Source of the DNA: Allofrancisella frigidaquae
GTDB lineage: Bacteria > Pseudomonadota > Gammaproteobacteria > Francisellales > Francisellaceae
Reading direction: 5' to 3'
Length of the DNA stretch: 64,000 bases
Assembly (NCBI RefSeq): GCF_012222825.1
Contig: NZ_CP038017.1
Coordinates: forward strand, 124,001 to 188,000
Shown here in pieces: positions 34,746 through 45,912 of the stretch. The notes under the pieces were generated by a model. The model was not told the origin of the DNA. It worked only from the letters and a program-made list of their open reading frames with translations, and searched no databases. Each line of letters begins with the position of its first letter. The first letter of the stretch is position 1. The position numbers were made by a program, and so were the translations under genes.

Positions 34746-35648
34746 GTGGAATTAGAATTAAATGCTAAAATATTGGAAGCATTAGCTAAAGGAGAAACTA
34801 TATGCTGGAATATTCCAGAGCTTGGGGTTACTCTTAAAACTATGGCCTCACTTCCAAAATTACTTGGGCGCCCTGATTGTGAAGCTGGTATTTTTTATGC
34901 TAAACCATCTATAAATCCTGAGCATGTCAATAATATTGGTAACCACGTATCAATTTTTAATGGTAAATACCCGCCAGCATTTCGTCCAGATTCTTTAACT
35001 AGAAAGATGCTTATTCCCACTATGGGACTGAAAGTTCAAAGTAATAAAGATGTGGATAAAAATCAAAATCTAGGTGCAACCATAAATACATCAGGATTTT
35101 TAAGCAATCATTTTTGGAGCCGTCAAATTATTGCTCATTCACATCCATCATATGATGAAACTAGAAATCTTGCTTTTGCAAATCATAAAAAAGATAGATC
35201 TGAGTTGAGGTTTGATATAAAGGTTCAAGGGCCTGAATTTGGGCTTGTTCGCCGTAATTCTGGAACTACTTTATTATTTAATAAGGAGGGAGCTTGGAAT
35301 AAGGTTAGGGAAGATAATTACTGGGAAAATAGTTTAAATTTGGATAAAAAATTTTCATATCTTAAAACTCATCGACAAGTTGATACTGAGCATAAAGAAT
35401 ACATAAATCATAAGGTAAATATAGAAAAAGAAGCTCAACTAAGGAATGTCACTCAGCGCGATCTTGAGTTATTGTATTGGCGACTATGTAATGAGGAAAT
35501 TACTATAGAACTTTGCGAAAAATTAATAGATTTTCCAATCTATAATCTGTCCTGCGAAACTGCTTATAATAACTATAAAAGTATTATAAAACCTATTAGC
35601 GATTTTCATACAAATATGTTTGATTTATTAGGAGATTCACCGACTTAA
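34746..35648 (+). CDS. Unknown 300-residue protein in the effector block
   Basis: I do not recognise the family. The N-terminus (LELNAKILEALAKGETICWN) looks helical; a stretch QIIAHSHPSYDETR holds two His; the C-terminal 90 residues are charged helices (RNVTQRDLELLYWRL). No signal peptide, membrane segment or repeats. The start is GTG at 34746 with CTGGAG seven bases before it. It lies 120 bases behind the ankyrin gene, in the same direction, and is convergent with the RING-finger gene, so it may be another host-directed protein. A co-transcript with the ankyrin gene is possible. Confidence 0.6.
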   Translation: MELELNAKILEALAKGETICWNIPELGVTLKTMASLPKLLGRPDCEAGIFYAKPSINPEHVNNIGNHVSIFNGKYPPAFRPDSLTRKMLIPTMGLKVQSNKDVDKNQNLGATINTSGFLSNHFWSRQIIAHSHPSYDETRNLAFANHKKDRSELRFDIKVQGPEFGLVRRNSGTTLLFNKEGAWNKVREDNYWENSLNLDKKFSYLKTHRQVDTEHKEYINHKVNIEKEAQLRNVTQRDLELLYWRLCNEEITIELCEKLIDFPIYNLSCETAYNNYKSIIKPISDFHTNMFDLLGDSPT

Positions 35649-35719
35649 TTTCAGCTTTATCTTAAATCCCAGATTCTAAATAGAAATACAACAATAATAA
35701 TTTGGTAAACTTTTACAGA

Positions 35720-36985
35720 TTAGTTAGGTAATCTCACCCATACCACTGGGACGCTATCGTTATCTTGGATGCGCGAAGCAAGATCTCTAAGCTCGTCATT
35801 ATCACCTATCAGTATGATTATCTGCGCATTTCTGTAGAGAGGTCTTGTAAAAACTCTAAAGCGTTCTTGCCCAGCAGTAGTCATCATAGTTAAACGGTCA
35901 TTATTTTGAAGATTAACTGTTTTTGTTGCTATTCCTGTTGTAGAGAAACCAGCGGGCTCATTTTCATTAAAACAGATGCGCCAAAATAAACGTTGGCTTT
36001 GCGTATTACCAAGGATTATTGCTCTTAAATTACGCGCTTGTTGCTCAGCTATATTAATCTGCGATAATCCACCACCAAGCAATCGATAACGCTCCTTTTT
36101 CACCTCGCGAGTATCTAATGTATAGTCAAGATTTCGAAGTCTCAAACCAGGAATATTTTTAAAGCTATTCAAAATAAATGACGTATACGAATGATTGTGT
36201 CTAGGATAGTCTCTAATAGTATTAGCAATATGTCGCCAACAATCACTAGTTGTTCCATTATAATTATTAATTTCGGTTCTAAAATTCAACGCCCTGTCTT
36301 TGCCTGTATTTCCTCTGTGAAAAAAACCTCTGCCATTTCCTCGCCACGCTAAATAGTTTTCAGTTGCGGTTCTAATGGCTTGCTTTAGGTTTTGCAAACT
36401 TATATTTTCAGGTGGAACGGCTTGGTTCACTAAATTTTGGAAAAATTCTTGCCGGTTTGGCAATAAGGGATTTAAATTTGTTCTGTATATAGGTTCTGGA
36501 ACGTTTAAATTTATAACTCTTGCTATATTTCTGGCAGGACGATCTCGTCGACAATCTTGCCGGCAAATAGGACACCTATTAGAGGTATACAACCAATCTC
36601 TAGCACACTCTTCGTGAAAACAGTCATGATTATTTGGACATGATATATTAAACCTTCTATCTAATGGCTGAAGACAAATTATACAATCATCCTCCTGCCC
36701 CAGCGCATTAGCGTTAGCATTCTGTTCTTGTTCCAGAAATTCTTCAATATTGAAGTTATCCTCTGGCCGTTGTCGCCTATTTCCAAAGCTTGTCTTGCAT
36801 AATGGACACTCTTCTGAGCGCTCCAACCATGTGTCAATACATTGCTTATGAAAATAATGTTTACAACTGGTTTCACATATTATCATTTGTTCTTCTTGGT
36901 TTTCACTATGTAAACTCTCAAGACAAATTGTACAATTTAACTGTGCAGTGTTATCACTAGGTTCGATTATATTATATGCAGGCAT
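35720..36985 (-). CDS. Double RING-H2 finger protein with a Rab-GTPase-like C-terminus
   Basis: 421 residues with three parts. RING-H2 finger 1: Cys18, Cys21, Cys41, His43, His46, Cys49, Cys60, Cys63. Finger 2: Cys101, Cys104, Cys116, His120, His124, Cys127, Cys138, Cys141. Both have all eight zinc ligands in eukaryotic order, including the Trp before the last pair and a Pro in the last C-P-x-C. Such domains usually act as ubiquitin ligases with host E2 enzymes. Residues 150-318 are unrecognised. Residues 319-421 resemble a Rab GTPase: FSTTGIATKTVNL (switch I), TTAGQERFRVFTRPLYRNAQ (switch II), VPVVWV. The P-loop is degraded (ILGNTQSQRLF, no GKS), the G3 Asp is Thr, and the NKxD part is missing, so GTP binding is unlikely. 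AAGGAG precedes ATG 36985. Probably taken from a eukaryote; secretion unproven. Confidence 0.85.
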   Translation of the reverse strand: MPAYNIIEPSDNTAQLNCTICLESLHSENQEEQMIICETSCKHYFHKQCIDTWLERSEECPLCKTSFGNRRQRPEDNFNIEEFLEQEQNANANALGQEDDCIICLQPLDRRFNISCPNNHDCFHEECARDWLYTSNRCPICRQDCRRDRPARNIARVINLNVPEPIYRTNLNPLLPNRQEFFQNLVNQAVPPENISLQNLKQAIRTATENYLAWRGNGRGFFHRGNTGKDRALNFRTEINNYNGTTSDCWRHIANTIRDYPRHNHSYTSFILNSFKNIPGLRLRNLDYTLDTREVKKERYRLLGGGLSQINIAEQQARNLRAIILGNTQSQRLFWRICFNENEPAGFSTTGIATKTVNLQNNDRLTMMTTAGQERFRVFTRPLYRNAQIIILIGDNDELRDLASRIQDNDSVPVVWVRLPN

Positions 36986-37432
36986 TATATCTCCTTATTA
37001 TATTTCTACTTTTTTCATACTTATTGATTGGGCTTCATGAACCAAATTTCTTATAACATAGCACCACCGCATGTAGTTAAATATAGTTTTCGAAGCTAAA
37101 TAATTAGATGAGGTGCTGACGAAATACTATATATGTGAATCTAATCGGTCAACTACATTATTGTTTTTACAAGCACAAAAACGTTTTATAGCTACCATTG
37201 TTTAGTGTTTAACACCCTAGTTCCAGCTGCAACACTTCCTTAGCCCACTTATCCAGTGTTTTGCTAAGAAGTTAAACAAAGTAGCTCTATTTAAAGATAA
37301 CGCAAAAGCAAATGGTATAACGTAATTGTTATTAGACTTCTCATTGATTGATGTTTATATTCCCCTTTATCCAGCTGCTGTTATTTTGTACTTAATTTCC
37401 AATTGTGGTATTATATTGGGATTAATCTATTT
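36986..37432. other. Non-coding stretch between the RING gene and nuoA
   Basis: It contains the RING gene ribosome site (AAGGAG, complement of 36990-36996) and, at the far end, the nuo promoter. A short minus-strand stretch near 37210-37270 reads LLSKTLDKWAKEVLQLELGC and then a stop. It could be the tail of a lost gene, but I cannot identify it. Confidence 0.5.
37386..37414 (+). promoter_or_regulatory. Promoter of the nuo operon
   Basis: TTGTAC (37386-37391), 17 bases, then TATTAT (37409-37414) with an extended -10 TGG just before it (37406-37408). Transcription would start near 37421, about 12 bases before nuoA. This also rules out the upstream TTG at 37403 as the start of nuoA. Confidence 0.65.
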
Positions 37433-37846
37433 ATGAAAATTCTTTCTATGACTACAAATGTTTACTTAGAATTTGCTCCGATATTAATATTTTTGATTAT
37501 AGCCTTTGCTGTAGGTGCTGCTTTTGCGATAGCTGGTAAGGTTATCTCTATTATTGTGGGTGCAAATAATCCAAGTAAGAGTAAAAATGAGACGTTTGAG
37601 TGTGGCTTTCCAACTTTTGGGGATGCTAGAGAAAAACTAGATGTCCGATTTTACTTGGTTGCAGTATTATTTTTGGTTTTTGATTTGGAGTTAGCTTTTG
37701 TTATTCCGTGGGGAATAAACCTAAGAGCAACAGCTATAGCACCAGCAATATCTAACCATGCATTTTTTGCAATGATTATATTTTTAGTAGTGCTATTTTT
37801 AGGCTTAATTTATGGTTGGAAGAAAGGGGCTTTAGAATGGGAATAA
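37433..37846 (+). CDS. nuoA: NADH-quinone oxidoreductase subunit A
   Basis: Small membrane subunit of respiratory complex I at the junction of the two arms. The 137 residues have three membrane segments and the family motif [16 protein letters not shown] with the loop Cys. ATG 37433 is preferred: a TTG at 37403 lies in the promoter, and ATG 37448 is a shorter option. Overlaps nuoB by 10 bases. First of 14 nuo genes. Confidence 0.95.
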   Translation: MKILSMTTNVYLEFAPILIFLIIAFAVGAAFAIAGKVISIIVGANNPSKSKNETFECGFPTFGDAREKLDVRFYLVAVLFLVFDLELAFVIPWGINLRATAIAPAISNHAFFAMIIFLVVLFLGLIYGWKKGALEWE

Positions 37847-38313
37847 GTAACGAAAATAAAGGTTTTATTACCGCTAGTGCAGATGCTCTTATAAATTGGG
37901 TGCGTACAGGTTCTATGTGGCCAGTAACTACAGGTCTGGCTTGTTGTGCGGTAGAGATGATGCACGCTGGTGCTGCTAGATATGACTTAGATAGATTTGG
38001 GGTTGTTTTTAGACCATCGCCAAGGCAATCAGATGTTCTTATAGTGGCTGGTACCCTCTGTAATAAGATGGCTCCGGCGCTAAGACAAGTTTATGACCAG
38101 ATGCCAGACCCTAAGTGGGTAATATCTATGGGTTCTTGTGCAAATGGTGGTGGCTATTATCATTACTCATATTCTGTTGTTAGAGGATGTGATAGGATTG
38201 TACCAGTTGATATTTATGTTCCAGGTTGCCCGCCTACTGCTGAAGCTTTAGTTTATGGGATTATTCAGTTACAGAATAAAATTATTAGAACAAATACTAT
38301 AGCGAGGAAATAG
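37837..38313 (+). CDS. nuoB: NADH-quinone oxidoreductase subunit B
   Basis: Carries the last iron-sulphur cluster (N2), which hands electrons to quinone. The 158 residues include the cluster ligands in [12 protein letters not shown], the Cys of [10 protein letters not shown] and [14 protein letters not shown] 37837 has AAAGGGG about eight bases before it, better than a TTG at 37816. Overlaps the nuoA end. Confidence 0.97.
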   Translation: MGISNENKGFITASADALINWVRTGSMWPVTTGLACCAVEMMHAGAARYDLDRFGVVFRPSPRQSDVLIVAGTLCNKMAPALRQVYDQMPDPKWVISMGSCANGGGYYHYSYSVVRGCDRIVPVDIYVPGCPPTAEALVYGIIQLQNKIIRTNTIARK

Positions 38314-38315
38314 GT

Positions 38316-38963
38316 GTGAGTATTTCTTTACATCCTCATTTAGAGAATATTAAAAAGGTTCTAGAAGGATTTGATGCTTATTGTTGTATTGCTCACAAAG
38401 AAATAAATGTAGCTATAAAACATCAAAAAGACATATACCAAGTATTGCAGGTACTAAAAAAAGAGTATTCTTTTGAGCAGTTAAGCGACATCACTGCTGT
38501 AGATTATCTGACATATGGTCAAACTGATTGGCAGGTTGGAAAAGAAGTTTCTCAAACAGGGTTCTCTCGTGGCCGCCAACAGGGATTTGTGGAAAGTGGT
38601 TTTGATAACAGGTTTGAAGTTATTTACCAGCTTTTGAGTATGACAAATAATGTGCGTGTTAGAGTTAAATGTAAACTAAAAGATGCGCAAATTATCATTG
38701 TGGATTCTGTGAATGATTTATGGCCTTCAGCAAACTGGGCTGAAAGAGAAGTTTACGACATGTTTGGTATTTACTTTAATAACCACCCAGATCTAAGACG
38801 AGTGCTTACTGATTATGGTTTTGTGGGGCATCCATTAAGAAAAGACTTTCCACAAACAGGTTATGTTGAAATGCGATATGATGAAAACCTTGGTAAAGTG
38901 GTTTATGAACCTGTAGAGATTGACGATAGGGTTAATACTCCTAGAGTCATTCGTAGTAAATAA
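38316..38963 (+). CDS. nuoC: NADH-quinone oxidoreductase subunit C
   Basis: Peripheral-arm subunit of complex I (30 kDa type). The 215 residues contain the signature [20 protein letters not shown] followed by [19 protein letters not shown]. Separate from nuoD, unlike the fused nuoCD of Escherichia coli. GTG start at 38316, three bases after the nuoB stop. Confidence 0.96.
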   Translation: MSISLHPHLENIKKVLEGFDAYCCIAHKEINVAIKHQKDIYQVLQVLKKEYSFEQLSDITAVDYLTYGQTDWQVGKEVSQTGFSRGRQQGFVESGFDNRFEVIYQLLSMTNNVRVRVKCKLKDAQIIIVDSVNDLWPSANWAEREVYDMFGIYFNNHPDLRRVLTDYGFVGHPLRKDFPQTGYVEMRYDENLGKVVYEPVEIDDRVNTPRVIRSK

Positions 38964-38980
38964 TTTATGGATTTGTGATA

Positions 38981-40234
38981 ATGGCAGAATATAAAAACTA
39001 TACGTTAAATTTCGGACCTGTTCACCCTGCAGCACACGGTGTATTAAGACTTATATTAGAACTTGATGGTGAAACTGTAGTTAGAGCTGATCCACATGTG
39101 GGGCTATTACATAGAGGTACGGAAAAACTAGCCGAATTTAAACCATATAACCACAGTATAGGCTATATGGATAGGTTAGATTATGTATCGATGATGTGTA
39201 ATGAGCATGCTTATGTCATGGCTATAGAAAAATTACTTACTTTAGAAATTCCAGAAAGAGCAAAGTATATCAGAGTAATGTTTGCTGAAATGACAAGAAT
39301 TTTAAATCATCTTTTATGGGTTGCTGCCTGTGGAATTGATTTAGGAGCAATGACAGTATTTCTGTATGCTTTTAGAGTCAGAGAAGATCTTTTTGACTGT
39401 TATGAGGCAGTTTCGGGTGCTAGAATGCACGCAACTTATTTTAGGCCTGGTGGGGTAGCAAGAGATTTACCTAATCAAATGCCACAGTATGAGAAAAGTA
39501 GGTTTTCTAGTAAGAGAAAAACTAAAAAAATGAACAAACCAAGACAAGGAAGTATGCTAGATTTTCTAGACTACTTTGTTGTGGATTTTGAGAAATCTCT
39601 TGATGAAATTGATACTTTACTTACTGACAATAGGCTTTGGAAACAAAGGACAGTTGATATAGGTGTTGTAACTGCAGACAGAGCAAAAGCTCTTGGGTTT
39701 ACAGGCCCGATGCTAAGAGGTAGTGGTGTGGCTTGGGACCTTAGAAAATCGCAACCATATGAAGTTTACGATCAGCTTGATTTTGATATTCCTATAGGAA
39801 AAAATGGCGACTGCTACGATAGATATCTAGTCAGAATGGCAGAGATGCGAGAGTCTAACAAAATTATAAAACAGTGTATAGATTGGTTAAGAGCTAATTC
39901 AGGTCCAGTTTTATCCGACAATCATAAGATTGCTCCCCCAAGCAGAAACGCTATGAAAAATGGTATGGAAGAGTTAATCCATCATTTTAAGCTTTTTTCT
40001 GAAGGTTACTGTACTCCGGAGGGTGAGGTATATGTTGGAACTGAGCATCCAAAAGGTGAATTTGGCGTATATATTAAATCAGATGGTGCAAATAAGCCAT
40101 ACAGACTAAAGATGAGAGCACCTGGTTTTGCTCATATTAGTGCTATGGATGAAATGTTGTCTGGGCATATGTTAGCTGATACTCCAGCTATCATTTCGAC
40201 AATAGATGTTGTGTTTGGTGATGTAGATAGGTAG
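38981..40234 (+). CDS. nuoD: NADH-quinone oxidoreductase subunit D
   Basis: The 49 kDa subunit that forms the quinone pocket with NuoB. The 417 residues begin with the family-typical [15 protein letters not shown] and hold [11 protein letters not shown], then [10 protein letters not shown]-like [14 protein letters not shown] and the C-terminal [12 protein letters not shown] 38981 is preferred over GTG 38975, as family starts lie there. Confidence 0.97.
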   Translation: MAEYKNYTLNFGPVHPAAHGVLRLILELDGETVVRADPHVGLLHRGTEKLAEFKPYNHSIGYMDRLDYVSMMCNEHAYVMAIEKLLTLEIPERAKYIRVMFAEMTRILNHLLWVAACGIDLGAMTVFLYAFRVREDLFDCYEAVSGARMHATYFRPGGVARDLPNQMPQYEKSRFSSKRKTKKMNKPRQGSMLDFLDYFVVDFEKSLDEIDTLLTDNRLWKQRTVDIGVVTADRAKALGFTGPMLRGSGVAWDLRKSQPYEVYDQLDFDIPIGKNGDCYDRYLVRMAEMRESNKIIKQCIDWLRANSGPVLSDNHKIAPPSRNAMKNGMEELIHHFKLFSEGYCTPEGEVYVGTEHPKGEFGVYIKSDGANKPYRLKMRAPGFAHISAMDEMLSGHMLADTPAIISTIDVVFGDVDR

Positions 40235-40240
40235 AAAATA

Positions 40241-40729
40241 ATGTCTTTAATAGAACTAATACCGCCACAAGCGAGAGAAGAATTAGAAAGAGTTTTAAGT
40301 AAATTTCCTGTAGATCAAAGAAGATCTGCTATTTTAGAAGGTTTACATATATTGCAAGATAGTAATGGTGGCTACCTAACTGATGATTTGCAGACTGCTT
40401 TGGCGGAATATTTGCAAGTTAGTAAGGTGGATGTTTATGAGGTTGCTACATTTTATTGTATGTATGATCTAGAACCAGTTGGTAGACATAAGCTTAATTT
40501 ATGCACCAATGTATCATGTATGTTAAATGGAGCTTATGATATTTTGGCTCATATTGAAAAAAGGTTAGGAATTAAGCCTGGTCAAACAACAAATGATGGT
40601 AGGATAACTCTAAAAGAAGTTGAGTGCCAAGGAGCTTGCTGTGGTTCACCTATGCTAGAGGTGGATAAGGTTTTTTATGAAAATCTAACTATAGATAAAG
40701 TGAATCAGATAATTGATTCTTTGGAGTAA
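40241..40729 (+). CDS. nuoE: NADH-quinone oxidoreductase subunit E
   Basis: Thioredoxin-like [2Fe-2S] subunit of the NADH-oxidising module. The 162 residues hold the four cluster ligands in LCTNVSC (C-x4-C) and ECQGAC (C-x3-C). Six bases after nuoD and two before nuoF. Confidence 0.97.
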   Translation: MSLIELIPPQAREELERVLSKFPVDQRRSAILEGLHILQDSNGGYLTDDLQTALAEYLQVSKVDVYEVATFYCMYDLEPVGRHKLNLCTNVSCMLNGAYDILAHIEKRLGIKPGQTTNDGRITLKEVECQGACCGSPMLEVDKVFYENLTIDKVNQIIDSLE

Positions 40730-40731
40730 AA

Positions 40732-42006
40732 ATGGCTAATGAAGTTTGTTTTCGTACCCTGCATTTAGATAAGCCATACAGTTTGGAGTCTTACTTATCT
40801 GTGGGAGGATATTCTTATTGGAACAAGATCTTAACCGAAAAGATTCCGCCAGAACAAATTATAGAACAGTTAAAGATCTCTGGATTAAGAGGTAGGGGTG
40901 GTGCAGGATTCCCAACTGGCTTAAAATGGAGCTTTATGCCTCGTAGTTTACCAGGTCAAAAGTATGTAGTTTGTAATTCAGATGAAGGTGAGCCAGGTAC
41001 TTGTAAGGATAGAGAGATACTTAGAAATAATCCTCACCAACTTATAGAAGGAATGGCTATAGCCGGGTATGTTGTAGGTGCAACAGTAGGTTACAATTAC
41101 ACACGAGGAGAGTTTTATGAACCTATCGCAAGATTTGAGGACGCTCTTATAGAGGCGTATCAGGCTGGTTTGTTAGGCTCTAATATTAAATCTTCAGGTA
41201 TTTCTTTTGATCTTTATTCGGCAGTTGGTGCAGGAGCATATATTTGTGGTGAAGAAACAGCGCTTTTAGAGTCGCTTGAAGGAAAAAAAGGGCGTCCAAG
41301 GTTTAAGCCACCATTTCCAGCATTTAAAGGGTTATATGGTAAACCAACAAATATCAATAATACAGAAACCTATGCCTCAGTACCGGCTATACTACAGCAC
41401 GGAGGAGAGTGGTTTAAGAATTTAGGAACAGAAAAAAGTGGTGGTACCAAGCTTTTTTGTGTTTCTGGGCATGTGAAACAACAAAGAGTTGTTGAAATTG
41501 GCTTAGGTACACCGTTTAGTGAACTTTTGGATATGTGTGGTGGTGTGCGAAATGGCAAGAAACTAAAAGCAGTGATTCCTGGAGGAAGTTCATCTCAGAT
41601 TCTAACAGGTGAAGAAATGATGAAAGTTAATATGGACTATGAGTCAATTTCTGCAGCTGGATCAATGTTGGGATCAGGAGCAGTAGTGGTATTGGATGAA
41701 ACTGTTTGTATGGTTAAAACCTTAGCTAGGTTAGCAGACTTTTATTATGAAGAGTCTTGTGGTCAATGTACACCATGTCGTGAAGGTACAGGGTGGTTGT
41801 CACGCACATTACATAGAATAATGTCTGGCGAAGGAAAACCTGAAGATATAGATAATTTAGTAAGGGTAGCTACAAATATAGAGGGTAATACTATCTGTGG
41901 TTTAGGTGATGCAGCAGCATGGCCAGTACAGAGCTATATACGCAAATTCAGAGAAGAATTTGTTTATATGATTGAAAATAATGGTAAAAGTATTGTGGAT
42001 CAATAG
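40732..42006 (+). CDS. nuoF: NADH-quinone oxidoreductase subunit F
   Basis: Binds NADH and FMN, where electrons enter complex I. The 424 residues show the nucleotide site [15 protein letters not shown], the FMN site [16 protein letters not shown] and the [4Fe-4S] ligands in [15 protein letters not shown] with a later Cys in NTICGLGDA. Normal length. Confidence 0.98.
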   Translation: MANEVCFRTLHLDKPYSLESYLSVGGYSYWNKILTEKIPPEQIIEQLKISGLRGRGGAGFPTGLKWSFMPRSLPGQKYVVCNSDEGEPGTCKDREILRNNPHQLIEGMAIAGYVVGATVGYNYTRGEFYEPIARFEDALIEAYQAGLLGSNIKSSGISFDLYSAVGAGAYICGEETALLESLEGKKGRPRFKPPFPAFKGLYGKPTNINNTETYASVPAILQHGGEWFKNLGTEKSGGTKLFCVSGHVKQQRVVEIGLGTPFSELLDMCGGVRNGKKLKAVIPGGSSSQILTGEEMMKVNMDYESISAAGSMLGSGAVVVLDETVCMVKTLARLADFYYEESCGQCTPCREGTGWLSRTLHRIMSGEGKPEDIDNLVRVATNIEGNTICGLGDAAAWPVQSYIRKFREEFVYMIENNGKSIVDQ

Positions 42007-42023
42007 TTGATTGGAGTGGTTTT

Positions 42024-44393
42024 GTGTCAGACAATAAAGAGTCCAAAAAAATAAACATAGAGATTGATGGTAAGAGTTATGAAGCTTTACCTAATCAATC
42101 TATAATTGAGATAGCTGATGCTAACGGAATTTATATTCCTAGATTTTGTTATCATAAAAAATTATCGGTAGCAGCAAATTGTCGTATGTGCTTGGTTGAT
42201 GTAGAGGGTGCAAGACGTTCATCTCCTGCATGTGCTACACCAGTTGCCGATGGGATGAAAATTAAAACTCGTTCTGAAACGGCTCTTAAGATGCAAAAAG
42301 ATGTGATGGAGTTTCTACTCATAAACCACCCTCTTGATTGCCCGATATGTGACCAAGGTGGTGAATGTGAACTACAAGATATAGCCATGGGTTATGGTAA
42401 AACAACATCTGATTATAAAGAATCTAAAAGAGCTGTTGCTAATCCAAATCTTGGCCCACTTATAGCGACTGACATGACTAGGTGTATATTATGTACGCGT
42501 TGTGTGCGTTTCGGTGAAGAGGTTGCAGGGGTTAAAGAATTAGGTGTTATCGGCCGAGCAGATCATTCTGAAATCAGTACCTACATATCTGGAGATATGG
42601 TTAATTCAGAAGTTTCTGGTAACGTTATAGACCTTTGTCCGGTTGGAGCTCTTACATCCAAGCCATTTAGGTTTAAGGCAAGAGCTTGGGAATTAAAACA
42701 GTTTCCAACAGTATCCGCTGGAGATGGTTTAGCCATAGACATTAATGCACATGTGTACCAAAATAGGCTCATACGAGTTGTACCAGCAGAGAATCAGATA
42801 ACAGGTACATGGATAGCTGATAGAGATAGATTTGAGTATGCAGGATTATATAGTGAAGATAGAATTCAGCAACCAATGATTAAGAAATCTGGTAGCTGGG
42901 TTGAAGTTTCTTGGGAAGAAGCTCTGGACTTTGTGAAAGTTGCTATCGAACATACAAGAGAAAAATATACAGCTGATAGTATATCTGCTATTGTCTCAGA
43001 AACATCCACATCTGAAGAAATGTTTTTGATGAAAAAGCTAATTCAAGCTTTAGGCTCTTCTAATATAGATGCTAGGATTAGACAGTTTACTAATTCTGCG
43101 GGAGTTAGTTCTGGTAAAGGGCTTAGCTGCTCATATGATGATATTAAAAATAGTGATTTTATTCTTGTTTTGGGCTCTAATGTTAGAAAAGAATACCCAC
43201 TAATAAATATAGCTATCAAGGAAGCTGTTGAGAAGAATTCAGCTAAAGCCGTTGCATGGAATATTTGCGATTATGATTTTAATTATAGTGTAAATCAGGT
43301 TAAATTAGCAGCTGATCACATTCGCTATATAACTTTATCTCTTTTAAAGGCTATCTTTGTTAGAGCAAATATTGCTTATGGTGAGCTAAATGATATTTTG
43401 AGAAAAGTCGATCCAGCAGGTGAGGTTAGAGATGTTGCAGATAGGATAATTGCTGCAAATAATCCTAAGATTATAATTGGCCAAGATATAGTAAATAATA
43501 ACTGTTTTGAAACAGTGTTTAGTATATTTGCGATACTTGAAAAAGTTACACATGTAAGAGGAGGCTTTTTAGCTAGTAATGTTAACTCTGTAGCAGCTGA
43601 TAGGATTCTAAGTTCATCTAAAGCTGATTTTAGTACTTATAAGTGCTTGAATGGACAAACAAAGACAAAACTTCTACTTACTACTCATACAGAGCTTTCC
43701 AAGGATGCTTTATATGGTGAAGATAAGCTTAAACAAGCACTAGATGAGATAGACGTTGTTGTAAGCTTTACCTCTTTTGCAGACAAATTTACTAAGGATG
43801 TTTCAGATATAATCATTCCAGTAGCTACTCATTACGAGACTGAAGGTAGTTTTATTGATATTTTCGGTAATAAAAAAGAGTTCAAGCAAGCTGTTAAGCC
43901 ATATGCAGATAATAAAGAACTTTGGAGAATCTTAAGAGTTTTGGGTAATTTATTAGGTTTAGAAGGTTTTGAGTATAATACTATTACAGAAATTTCAGAT
44001 GATACTTATAATTTTAGAGCGCGTGTTACTCCAAATCATGTGAGACAAATTCTTAATACCGACCTTGATTATGAAAAAAGCGTAGCTTTTGTAGCCTCTA
44101 ACTCTATGTATGATTCTTCAAGCTTACTTAGAAGAGCTAAGCCACTCCAACAGACCCAAGACGCACAAAGATTCAAGGGGGTTAGAATATCTCAGGCTCT
44201 AGCAAGTGAGCTAGGTTTACAAGACACTCAGGCAAGTATAAAAATCTATGATATAAATAATGAGTTGCAGTTAGATGTAATAGTTGATCCTAGCTTGCAC
44301 TCTAAGAATTTTATGTTACCAAGGAGTCTGAATAAAGCCTTCATTCATAACTCTAATATTAATATTAAAACAGTTGTTCAAGGAGGAGAATAG
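42024..44393 (+). CDS. nuoG: NADH-quinone oxidoreductase subunit G
   Basis: Large iron-sulphur subunit of the peripheral arm. The 789 residues have a ferredoxin-like [2Fe-2S] start ([20 protein letters not shown]), the His-Cys site [18 protein letters not shown], a [4Fe-4S] pair region ([13 protein letters not shown]) and a C-terminal molybdopterin-oxidoreductase-like part. GTG start at 42024. Confidence 0.97.
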   Translation: MSDNKESKKINIEIDGKSYEALPNQSIIEIADANGIYIPRFCYHKKLSVAANCRMCLVDVEGARRSSPACATPVADGMKIKTRSETALKMQKDVMEFLLINHPLDCPICDQGGECELQDIAMGYGKTTSDYKESKRAVANPNLGPLIATDMTRCILCTRCVRFGEEVAGVKELGVIGRADHSEISTYISGDMVNSEVSGNVIDLCPVGALTSKPFRFKARAWELKQFPTVSAGDGLAIDINAHVYQNRLIRVVPAENQITGTWIADRDRFEYAGLYSEDRIQQPMIKKSGSWVEVSWEEALDFVKVAIEHTREKYTADSISAIVSETSTSEEMFLMKKLIQALGSSNIDARIRQFTNSAGVSSGKGLSCSYDDIKNSDFILVLGSNVRKEYPLINIAIKEAVEKNSAKAVAWNICDYDFNYSVNQVKLAADHIRYITLSLLKAIFVRANIAYGELNDILRKVDPAGEVRDVADRIIAANNPKIIIGQDIVNNNCFETVFSIFAILEKVTHVRGGFLASNVNSVAADRILSSSKADFSTYKCLNGQTKTKLLLTTHTELSKDALYGEDKLKQALDEIDVVVSFTSFADKFTKDVSDIIIPVATHYETEGSFIDIFGNKKEFKQAVKPYADNKELWRILRVLGNLLGLEGFEYNTITEISDDTYNFRARVTPNHVRQILNTDLDYEKSVAFVASNSMYDSSSLLRRAKPLQQTQDAQRFKGVRISQALASELGLQDTQASIKIYDINNELQLDVIVDPSLHSKNFMLPRSLNKAFIHNSNINIKTVVQGGE

Positions 44394-44395
44394 GC

Positions 44396-45406
44396 ATGTT
44401 AAAGTATATTCTTTGGACTTCACTTTATGTTTTGCTTATCATAGTTCCTTTGATTTTAGTGGTTGCATATTATACTTATGCTGAGAGAAAGGTTATTGGC
44501 TATATGCAAGATAGGATAGGTCCAAATAGGGTTGGATCTTTTGGATTGTTACAGCCAATAATGGATGCTTTAAAACTTTTTCTAAAAGAGATAATTATTC
44601 CAACAAATTCTAATAGATATCTATTTTTTATAGCACCTATTTTAGCTTTTGCACCAGCTTATGCTGCTTGGGCAGTTATACCATTTGCAAAAGGTGTTGT
44701 ACTATCAGATATGAATCTTGGGTTATTATATATCTTAGCAATGACTTCTTTTTCAATATATGGAATTGTGATAGCTGGTTGGGCTTCAAATAGTAAATAT
44801 TCTTTATTTGGTGCATTAAGAGCAGGAGCTCAGGTTATTTCATATGAATTAGCTATGGGTTTTGCAATAGTTGGCGTTGTAATAGCATCAGGTTCAATGG
44901 GGATAACTGGTATTATAGAGTCCCAGCAAGGTGGTATTTTACATTGGTATTTTATTCCGTTATTTCCGCTATTTATAGTTTATTTTATATCAGGAATTGC
45001 AGAAACTAATAGAGCGCCTTTTGACGTTGTGGAGGGTGAATCTGAAATTGTAGCTGGACACCATATAGAATATACAGGATCTAGATTTGCGTTATTTTTC
45101 TTGGCAGAATACGCAAATATGATATTAATAAGTATCCTAACGGCAATTATGTTTTTAGGTGGTTGGAATTCACCTTTCCAAGGAACTTCGTTAGAAAGCT
45201 ACTTTGATATTGTCCCAGCAACAGTTTGGTTATTCGGTAAAACTGGTATATTTATGTTTATGTTCTTATGGATAAGAGCGACATATCCTAGATATAGATA
45301 TGACCAAATCATGCGTCTTGGATGGAAAATATTTATTCCACTAACATTTATTTGGGTAGTGGTGGTAGCATGCATGGTCAGATTTGGTGTGGGACCTTGG
45401 TGGTAA
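44396..45406 (+). CDS. nuoH: NADH-quinone oxidoreductase subunit H
   Basis: Membrane subunit that closes the quinone chamber. The 336 residues have about eight membrane segments and the signatures [12 protein letters not shown] and [19 protein letters not shown]. Starts two bases after nuoG; nuoI follows 13 bases after it. Confidence 0.97.
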   Translation: MLKYILWTSLYVLLIIVPLILVVAYYTYAERKVIGYMQDRIGPNRVGSFGLLQPIMDALKLFLKEIIIPTNSNRYLFFIAPILAFAPAYAAWAVIPFAKGVVLSDMNLGLLYILAMTSFSIYGIVIAGWASNSKYSLFGALRAGAQVISYELAMGFAIVGVVIASGSMGITGIIESQQGGILHWYFIPLFPLFIVYFISGIAETNRAPFDVVEGESEIVAGHHIEYTGSRFALFFLAEYANMILISILTAIMFLGGWNSPFQGTSLESYFDIVPATVWLFGKTGIFMFMFLWIRATYPRYRYDQIMRLGWKIFIPLTFIWVVVVACMVRFGVGPWW

Positions 45407-45419
45407 AAAGGATAGTATT

Positions 45420-45908
45420 ATGAGAAATATAACGACTTTTTTTAAGACCTTTTTATTGTGGGAGCTATTAAAAGGTCTTAAGGTTACTGGTAAGCACTTC
45501 TTTACCCGTAAAGTTACGGTACAGTATCCAGATGAAAAAACTCCTATATCTAATAGGTTTAGGGGGCTACATGCTCTTAGACGTTATGAGAATGGCGAAG
45601 AAAGATGTATAGCATGTAAATTATGTGAAGTAGTGTGCCCTGCTTTAGCTATTACTATACAGTCAACAGAAAGAGAAGACGGTTCACGTAGGACCTCTAG
45701 TTATGAAATAGACTTGTTTAAATGTATTTTCTGTGGTTTCTGTGAAGAATCTTGTCCAGTTGACTCTATAGTAGAAACAAATATATTAGAATACCATTTT
45801 GAAGAGCGTGGTGAAAATATCATGACTAAAGCTAAACTTTTAGCAATAGGCGATAAGTATGAATCTCAAATAGCAGCAGATAGACTACAAGATAAGGATT
45901 TTAGGTAG
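45420..45908 (+). CDS. nuoI: NADH-quinone oxidoreductase subunit I
   Basis: Ferredoxin-like subunit with two [4Fe-4S] clusters joining the NADH module to NuoB. Both ligand sets are complete: [12 protein letters not shown] and [15 protein letters not shown] 45420 (162 residues) is chosen because AAAAGGAT precedes it; an upstream start at 45384 lies inside nuoH and does not resemble the family. Confidence 0.97.
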   Translation: MRNITTFFKTFLLWELLKGLKVTGKHFFTRKVTVQYPDEKTPISNRFRGLHALRRYENGEERCIACKLCEVVCPALAITIQSTEREDGSRRTSSYEIDLFKCIFCGFCEESCPVDSIVETNILEYHFEERGENIMTKAKLLAIGDKYESQIAADRLQDKDFR

Positions 45909-45912
45909 AAAT

